A DNA stretch of 64,000 bases from Ilyonectria destructans (taxonomy: Eukaryota > Ascomycota > Sordariomycetes > Hypocreales > Nectriaceae): contig JAHEWK010000001.1 in the NCBI GenBank assembly GCA_020740775.1, positions 4,712,001-4,776,000 on the forward strand, read 5' to 3'. The notes beneath the pieces are model-generated. The model was not told the DNA's origin, did not search any database, and worked only from the letters and a program-made list of their open reading frames with translations. Numbering within the stretch: position 1 is the stretch's first letter; the number at the start of each line of letters is the position of its first letter. Shown here in pieces: positions 57,005-64,000 of the stretch. The position numbers were made by a program, and so were the translations under genes.

Positions 57005-58232
57005 CTGCCGTAACCATTCCATTACGGGGAAGGTGATCGCAAATCAAGCGGACTCACCGATTCTCGACGCCAATTCCAAAAGTGGGATTCAGTTGAGAGT
57101 CTAGACTGCTACCACCAAACACACTCACCACCAACACTCGCCACAATACGCTAATTCACCAACCACTCACACACCCACTCGGGCGCGCCTTGGTACGGTA
57201 CCTACAGCGCAACACCTCTTACGCCGATCAGAAGCCACACTTCGCCTTTCGATTGATGTCATCTCGGCAACTGCCGGAGCACCCATCGCCAAAACGCGGG
57301 ACGTCGCCCAGCGACACAGAGAAGCATGGGTGAGGGGATCTTGGCGTGCACCCTCACTCCAATTACGACCATTTTAGACAGAACCATACACCAGACGACC
57401 TTCAAAGCAGAGCGCATCGGTCGGTTCCATCGCAGGGTCGATGGAACATTCATGGATCAAGGCAATACGGGGGCATCCTAATTTTGATTGATGCAACGCA
57501 ACACGAGTAACATGTATTTTTGGGCTTTAGCGATTTGGAAACAGGGCATAACATATATTAAACATGGGCCATGGGCTGGGCATAGACACCAGAAGGCGGC
57601 GTTCAATTGATACATCCTAGACAATGGGGTTTCATCTTCGATTTTCGTTTCCGAATTCCTGTGACAAAACAACTTTCCGTGCCCGTGAAGCCACCATGAC
57701 TAGCCCGATGCTGGTCTAGACCGTCTGGCGTTTTGCATATTCTTGGCTCTTCTTACACTTGCTGTGTTGGACCTAGGCACAAGTGATGCAGTCCAGGATG
57801 CTGAGTTATGCGCGACATCCCCTGGACGGGTGAGTAGTGATTTCTTTTCTGCTAGAACACCTATCGCTATCAACTTCACAACTGGACTCAGCGGGCAGCC
57901 AACCAAGTCTCCTCCTAAAAAATATTGGTCGACATTGGATCAATCATGGCTCTGCTCCTTGGCTGCGTCGGCCTTTATTGGCAGCAACCGAGATTTGGTA
58001 CGTCACGCGGAAGGCCGCAACAACCACAGCGCTCCTGCCACGAACAGTGCCCCCGACGCTCTGATTCAGCGGAACCCGGCGCTCGTTGATTCAAGCTTTT
58101 CGCCTGGAACGAGTGCCTGAGGTCCTGCGAATACCACCTTCTCTCTTAACCTCAACCCAAGGTCCGTGGACCTGCAAGAAACAACAGCCACCGTCACGAC
58201 CTTCGTCAGCCAGGCTCCAGCCACCAGGCACA
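57005..58232. other. 1.2 kb intergenic
   Basis: Short frames at 57259-57453 and 57743-58120 lack support. No repeat or RNA gene is seen. Confidence 0.4.
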
Positions 58233-59302
58233 ATGTCGTCAAAGTCATGGTACATGCTCAAGATGAAGTCAGTACCCATAAGATATGGGTTGTCGAGGAA
58301 CATCCAGACCCTGCTTCAAGCGCTCGACAAGTTCTACACAGGGAGCATTGATGCCACCGAGCTGGGTCGCCTCGTTCGCCTTAGCCCAAAGCGACGGTCT
58401 GCGATTGCCGATACCATCTCGAAATGCGCCGACATGATCAAGAGGGAGCCTGAAGAACTCAAGACATGCGTCGACATCATCGAGATGTGCACGGAGATCC
58501 TTGAGATCGCAGGTGAGTGCTTGACCATGTCGGAGCGGCGCGTACAGGCTAACAACATAACCTCAGACCGACCAGTCCCAACCCAAGGCTTCCCATTCAT
58601 GAGACTACCTATGGAGATTCGAGATACAATCATGGACCTCATGATCGACAATGTCTTCCGAGCAAAGGGAATCAAACCTGCGACCAAGAGAATCACATGC
58701 AACTGTCCGAAGATCGAGCGAGACTTCTTTCTTCAGACACCGCAGATGAAGGCACTACCATCACTTCTCGGACCGGCACTCAACCGCGAGTTCTTCCGCA
58801 TCTTCTTCCGCAAGAAGAGCGTCCGTTTTCGATGCTGCTGTGAGATGCTGAACCACCTCCAGCACAACGGGCAACTGCTCCGTAATGTCCGCCAGATCAA
58901 GGTCCATTGGTGCGGCCCGGAATCTGCAACCGCCTTCAAGAAGCTGTCTGAATGTACCAAACTGGAGGGCCTGGCACTCAGCATCTCCAAGTCAACCCTG
59001 GCGCACCTGAGCGAAAGAACGGACCTGATGAAGTCATACTTTCCGCTTATTTACCGGAATATCCGAATAACAGATGTCCTGGGTTTAGATGAACTCTTGG
59101 GTCTCCGGGGTCTGCAGGAAGTGTCGGTCCAACATGCTCAGACCAAGAATGCGAATCTTACGGTTGAAATGGACAGGGCCAATTTGGCGGAGCTTCTGTC
59201 GACTCTACTAAAGCAACCGAAGGAGGTAAGACGTGAGGAAATAAGTCTTGCGTGTTCAGAACTGACGCCATGCAGGAAGACAACATGTCGCTTGGCGAGT
59301 GA
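58233..59302 (+). CDS. F-box-like hypothetical protein
   Basis: Predicted 321 residues from exons 58233-58512, 58567-59225 and 59276-59302. The segment FPFMRLPMEIRDTIMDLMIDNVF resembles the LPxEIRxxIYxLxL helix found at the start of fungal F-box-type proteins, which recruit substrates to SCF ligases. Upstream is a helical stretch with LDKFYTGSIDATELGRLV; downstream, CTKLEGLALSISKS and LRGLQEVSVQHA recall degenerate leucine-rich repeats. The start at 58233 is the first ATG of the frame. The first intron (54 bp) is a multiple of three without stop, so retention would add 18 residues. The second (GTAAGA, ATGCAG) leads to a short exon ending MSLGE. F-box assignment is by resemblance only. Confidence 0.65.
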
Positions 59303-60383
59303 TTGGTATTCAGGCGCACAAGAATCGACACGGAACCAAGTTTTGTCATATGATAATTGTATCACATACGAGCTGGACAGGCATCACAATTCACTGGCTG
59401 GGCTATAATGGTTTGCTAATGGTTTAATCATTGAGGAATCTACTTAGCGGAGGCATAACTCGAACCGTGAGAGCACATGGTGCTGAACACTGAAAGGAGT
59501 GTGTACGAAATGTAACAACAGATAAATTACGGAAAGTCTTCATTCGGTGAATTCACTCTAAAGACCCCGTACTCAAAAAACGGTGTGTTTATCTTGTCTC
59601 GTGCCTGCACAAAGTACGGGCATCCGGCTCAAGATCAGTCGTTGCAACTGGGCTGATCGAGCGATGGCATAAGACGACGTGGCAATTGCGCCTCGAGCGC
59701 GTCACATTTGAGCAAAGACCTACCGTAGCAAGAATCCGCAATCATGATAGAAGACTCTAGATGGAGAGTTGAGCGGACGCGGCGCGTAGCTGCTCACATG
59801 GATTCGGATCGGGTTTGTAGGGTACACAGGAGGGAGAGTTAGGAGGGCTGACTTCAGTGAAAATTTGAGGCGGCTAGGCGAGCTCCCAGACAGGGGCCAA
59901 TACTACACACTGTGTTTCAAACGCCTTAGGACTTGGTGTGTGAGATTAGTGTGAAATCGGTCTCTTGCCCAGTACGCGCAATCTTAACTCGACTACTTCC
60001 ACCTCAAATCGTCACATAATTTGGAAATTTAAAGGAAATAACTGCGAATTTTCCTGACGGCAATTCATCATGAGGCAGCTGAGCACTCTCAGACTTCGTA
60101 AACTCGCATCGTAGTAAGGCCCTTCTCGGTTGGTGTCTCAAGGTGGAGAAGTACAGTGCAAGCGATACAGTCTGCTCAGATCCCAACACTGTCCTAGGTC
60201 ACCAAGTTTGTCACGTGCCCTGTCGCGAATTAGTGCGCACCATTCTTGCCCTACTCGCGACCCCACAGGCTCGAAAATTCACCACCTTAAGCGAGGGCGA
60301 CGAAATCTCCGCCTTCTTACCTTCAACCCCGAACCATCGAATCCTAACGAGCACAAGGCAACGACCTATCGAAGTTGCCCATC
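59303..60383. other. RPS18 upstream region
   Basis: No gene. AT-rich in the middle (about 60000-60070). The right 150 bp is the promoter and short leader of RPS18. Confidence 0.4.
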
Positions 60384-61045
60384 ATGTCGCTCGTAACGGG
60401 AGAGAAGTCGAACTTCCAGTTCGTGAGTGATCCCCTCCGCTGATGCATCTTCGACGTCGTCGCCACCACCGCCGCGCTGGCCTGCGCGGTCCTGGCGTCG
60501 CGAGACCTGGAATCGGCCACAACGAGTAATTCCAACATGATTCTAACAGTTGGCAGATTCTCCGTCTTCTGAACACCAATGTCGACGGAAAGCAGAAGGT
60601 CATGTACGCCTTGACCAAGATCAAGGGTGTCGGTCGCCGATACTCCAACTTGGTTTGCAAGAAGGCCGATGTCGATCTGAACAAGCGGTATGGGACCCGA
60701 GAGCACCACAGCCGAGGACGAAATATACTGACAAGCATCTGCAGCGCCGGTGAGCTCACCTCCGAAGAGCTCGAGCGAATCGTCACCATCATCCAGAACC
60801 CCACCCAGTACAAGATCCCCAGCTGGTTCCTGAACCGACAGCGTGATATCGTTGACGGCAAGGACTCTCACATTCTGGCCAACGGTGTCGACTCCAAGCT
60901 CCGTGATGATCTCGAGCGCCTCAAGAAGATCCGCGCTCACCGTGGTCTCCGACACTACTGGGGCCTCCGTGTCCGTGGTCAGCACACCAAGACCACCGGT
61001 CGCCGTGGCCGAACCGTCGGTGTCTCCAAGAAGAAGGGTGGTTAA
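60384..61045 (+). CDS. RPS18: 40S ribosomal protein S18 (uS13)
   Basis: Cytosolic small-subunit protein of 156 residues, at the head of the 40S subunit near the inter-subunit bridge. Exons are 60384-60422, 60557-60687 and 60745-61045. The first exon encodes only [13 protein letters not shown]; then [66 protein letters not shown] and the basic C-terminal [33 protein letters not shown] tail match eukaryotic S18 over the full length. The long first intron (134 bp) right after the start is common in fungal ribosomal protein genes. It converges on SDO1 with 288 bp between stops. Confidence 0.97.
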
Positions 61046-61333
61046 ATATAACAATGGTGTTGGTATTGGGTGGACAGGCGTGACGGCTGGTTTCTCCATC
61101 TTTTCTGAGCATTTCGAGAGGATTGCTTTGCGGCATACGCAGCTAGGGCTGTACTCTAGGTCAGAGTCACGAATCAAAAGCATTCAACAACAAATGTTCC
61201 ATGGAATGACGGAAGGGGTTCTTAAAATATTGCGTGAACTCATGATATGATCGGTACACAGCGATGGTAGACTTGGTGCGCATTGTGGACACAAAAGGGG
61301 TTTAAGGCATGAGGGTATCTTGTTTTCATCATC

Positions 61334-62260
61334 TTAATCTTCATGAGTGACGGCCATGTCTAGAACCTCGACTCGTCCTTGGCCCTTTGTCTCGTTGCCA
61401 ACAAAGTCGGACAGGGCTTTCAAAGCTCCCGGCTCGACGAATCCTACTACTTCCCATTCAGAGCCTACCACGTCCTGACTCTCGACCTGCTCGACGAATC
61501 CCAGAATCATATCCTTGACTGTTCCAGGGGCCTTTTGCTCGCCCTCGTCATCCTTGTTTGCTCCCTTAGCACCTCCCTTGACAGACTGCTTGAGAACATT
61601 GGTAGTGCAAGCAATTCGCAACCTCATGCGCGCCCTCGCAACCGGGATGGGCTGATGGGCGATGAGGGCCTTCATGGCCTCAAGGGCCTGACTCTTTGCG
61701 TTCTTAGTCGTGACCACACCAGTCCAGTTGTGGTCCTTGACTCGGGGCTTGGCCTCGCCATCGTCACCAGTCGCAGGCGTCCCAGTTCCGCTGCCGGCAG
61801 CGCTCTTGTCGGTGGTAGCGTGCGCCTGGGAGCTCAGCATGTCGAGTGCCTTCTCAATCATGCCGGAGGTGTATACTCGTTTCGTGCGTGGGTCGACGAG
61901 TTTACTGGCGACAATGCTGACGACCTCATTGTGAACACGTTCGAGTTGGGCCGCGCGTTCCTTTTCTCCGACTTGCATTTCGCCCTTACGTAGGATCTCG
62001 AGGATAATGTCGTTGACGGCTTTGCCCTTGCCGAAGGCCTTGTCGAGGTCCTCGCGGGGTGCGGTCTGGCCCTTGGAGACGTTGAGGAAGACGTTGGGGA
62101 TCTGCAGGACGTTGTCGAGGTCCGTCTCGATACCGGAGCGCCACTCGAGGAGCTTGTTCTTGTAGCAGGCCAGTTCAAAGCGCTTCTTGCCCTTCTTGAG
62201 GCGGACGAGCGACACGTTGGTGAGCCGGATCTGGTTGGAGGGTTGGTTGATGCGCGACAT
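61334..62260 (-). CDS. SDO1: Ribosome maturation protein SBDS/Sdo1
   Basis: Acts with the GTPase Efl1 to release Tif6 (eIF6) from pre-60S subunits in the cytoplasm. Uninterrupted frame of 308 residues. The N-terminal SBDS domain holds the conserved FELACYKNKLLEWRSGIETDLDNVLQ region and IPNVFLNVSKGQ; GKGKAVNDIILEILRKGEMQVGEKER marks the domain boundary. The middle three-helix domain and the RNA-recognition-like C-terminal domain follow (PIPVARARMRLRIA). A Gly/Thr/Asp-rich insert at about 150-170 lengthens it against the yeast protein (250). The start at 62260 is the first ATG and gives the expected MSRINQPSNQIRLTNVSLVRL N-terminus. Confidence 0.96.
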   Translation of the reverse strand: MSRINQPSNQIRLTNVSLVRLKKGKKRFELACYKNKLLEWRSGIETDLDNVLQIPNVFLNVSKGQTAPREDLDKAFGKGKAVNDIILEILRKGEMQVGEKERAAQLERVHNEVVSIVASKLVDPRTKRVYTSGMIEKALDMLSSQAHATTDKSAAGSGTGTPATGDDGEAKPRVKDHNWTGVVTTKNAKSQALEAMKALIAHQPIPVARARMRLRIACTTNVLKQSVKGGAKGANKDDEGEQKAPGTVKDMILGFVEQVESQDVVGSEWEVVGFVEPGALKALSDFVGNETKGQGRVEVLDMAVTHED

Positions 62261-64000
62261 GGTGGGCGGGGTGTATTGCGATTAAAGAAGCAAATGAAGG
62301 ACAAGAAGAAAGGCAAATAATACAATTCTGCTGGCTGGGATCGTTTGGTCGTCTGGTCGTCTGGGCGTGAAGTGGGATGAAGGAATCAGTCCTGGAATAG
62401 TCAGGTAACGTCAGAAGTGTTTAATAAAGCAACTGCACTTTTTCCTTCGACCCCGCCATCAAGCGCAGAAGGCACAGCACTGGGGAATTTCTTGCGCAAT
62501 GCCCCACTCGTCCCAGATCAGAAAACTGGAACCCTTGTCATTGAGTCACCAACGATCAAAGGCCTACGGAGTACCTCGGTGTTGACCCCTTGTCGTAAAT
62601 TGTGACTCTTAGACGGCTGAAAGACTCAGACAAGTTGGGTATCTGGCATCGTCGCATGGTCAATGCTGCTCTGCTGCCTGCTCGTGTCCATTTGGCAAGT
62701 GAAGGGATTTTGAAGTACGAGGGCTGCTAGCAATACGGGTCTGCCCAGAAAGACTTGGACGGGCCTCATAACTAATTGTTTCCTGAAGTTCGTTTGCAGA
62801 AAGTTAATGGATAAACTAATTCACTGCTCGAAGCCGAAAGGTAGGTAGCTACATGCTCCGACCATCAGCAATGCATGCCACAAGGAGCTAACAGGGGTTA
62901 GATATCCTTTTTTCCTCCGGGTCTAATAAAGAATCTAATTTTTGGGCATCGTGATATCATGGGAGATGAAAACATAGGAGAGGCTAATAATGATATTTAA
63001 ATTGACATTGTGTCGGCTTCATGGGCGGGAGGTCAGTTCACCTTTCCATCAACAAACGTAGTAGTGCATACTCGTTCCATACGCCACCTTCAGCTGACAA
63101 TTTTTTCCCCAACACATCTTGTAGATGTACATACTTATGTGTTGTGCCCACAACTTGTTCAGGATTTTTCGCCCACGTTTTCTAGTAGACTGGTCATTCC
63201 CTCTCTTAGGCCAAATTCCACCGGAAAGCATTGGGACGGAATCGCGACGTACAGCTTGGAGTTTCTTAGGCGTATGTGTTGCGTATCTATCTCACTACCA
63301 CACCCTAAGTTTACATGAGGGCATTGTAAGACGTGACGGGGAAATCTTAAGCCATCGCCGGTTCTTGATGACAGGAAGGCTTTCTCAATGATCTTGCTGG
63401 GGCCTCGGATCCGCTGCTGAGTGATGACAGCATAGACCGGGTGGATCCCTGTAGGTGACCAGCCACTCCGCCCAGATCTGTATATTAGAGGATCCGTGAG
63501 AGTATATTTAAGCTGCTTATATGGCATTTTAGACTTGATTCCAGTGTGGATGGCATTCCTGTGAGACATTAAGCTGGACATATTAGATACGAATCTCCAA
63601 AGGCGCCGTCTAGGGTAGAACAAGGCGGTAAGGCGTGGGCGTGTGCCTGAATGTCAACAACATGGTTATGTGTGCCCAACCAATCAATCAATCCCACGCC
63701 TTCTGGGTTATCCATTCTAGACAGCTGACGCTATGTGAGTTTCAGGGGTCGTGTGAGACAATGCAGCTGCGAACGCGAGACGCTGAAACAAGAGCGGTGA
63801 CGTTCAGCGATGAGCACAGATGAACGACACAACTGAGGCACGATTCGCCTCATGCTGTTATGCCTCATCCGAGCAACTCCCATACGCAGCAAGAATCCAA
63901 TCAGACTAGACGTACTCGCCCAGTTAGAACCAAAACTGGATGTGCTTGTTCGTTATCATGGAATGCAGGTGGCTCTCAGCCACCTACCGATTGAGGCATG
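62261..64000. other. Right-end stretch without a recognisable gene
   Basis: Composition is more AT-rich than the coding parts (for example 62910-63010). Frames at 63010-63318 (+) and 63159-63623 (-) lack domains; the latter has no ATG at its upstream end. It may be the 5' side of a gene beyond the window or relic DNA. Confidence 0.45.

Noticed and set aside
63159..63623. 154-codon minus-strand frame near the right end
   Set aside because: Its upstream end is a TTG, no ATG-supported start or domain; relic coding DNA cannot be excluded.

Overview
The window is nuclear DNA of a filamentous ascomycete, most likely a Sordariomycete. Genes carry short spliceosomal introns (about 50-120 bp, GTRNGT donors, CTRAC-like branch sites, YAG acceptors). 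Intergenic spaces of 1-5 kb separate them, and the protein set is typically fungal: a C2H2/Zn2Cys6 regulator, tricalbin, Mnn10-type mannosyltransferase, Sut1-type sugar transporter, MAPEG protein and QRI7. I see no viral, bacterial or transposon genes. Exon coordinates were worked out by hand from splice signals and reading-frame continuity.

Left part (1-15.8 kb): a compact accessory-looking block. A membrane-anchored alpha/beta hydrolase (cut by the left edge) and a transcription factor with two C2H2 fingers plus a Zn2Cys6 finger lie on the minus strand. They are followed by an MFS transporter (+), a short-chain dehydrogenase (-), a flavin monooxygenase fused to an acetoacetate-decarboxylase-like domain (+) and a small cupin (+). 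Regulator, exporter or importer, and three or four enzymes side by side look like a catabolic or tailoring cluster without a polyketide synthase or peptide synthetase. The monooxygenase leader carries a 4 x 16 bp tandem repeat, and the cupin promoter carries three CCAAT boxes spaced exactly 24 bp.

Middle part (16.7-40.7 kb): housekeeping and membrane-traffic genes. These are a FYVE/RING protein with an extra UBZ-like zinc motif, a tricalbin (SMP plus several C2 domains), proteasome subunit beta-5 (PRE2), mitochondrial QRI7, a large proline-rich single-pass membrane protein and an MNN10-family mannosyltransferase. Spaces of 3.8-4.8 kb with no recognisable gene lie between some of them.

Right part (45-64 kb): a secreted GH16 glucanase, a tRNA-Gln(CTG), a MAPEG protein, a small secreted cysteine protein (possible effector), a Sut1-like sugar transporter, a polytopic membrane protein of unknown function, a small Ser-rich protein, an F-box-like protein, ribosomal protein uS13 (RPS18) and the ribosome maturation factor SDO1. 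RPS18 and SDO1 converge tail to tail. The last 1.7 kb holds no gene I can support.
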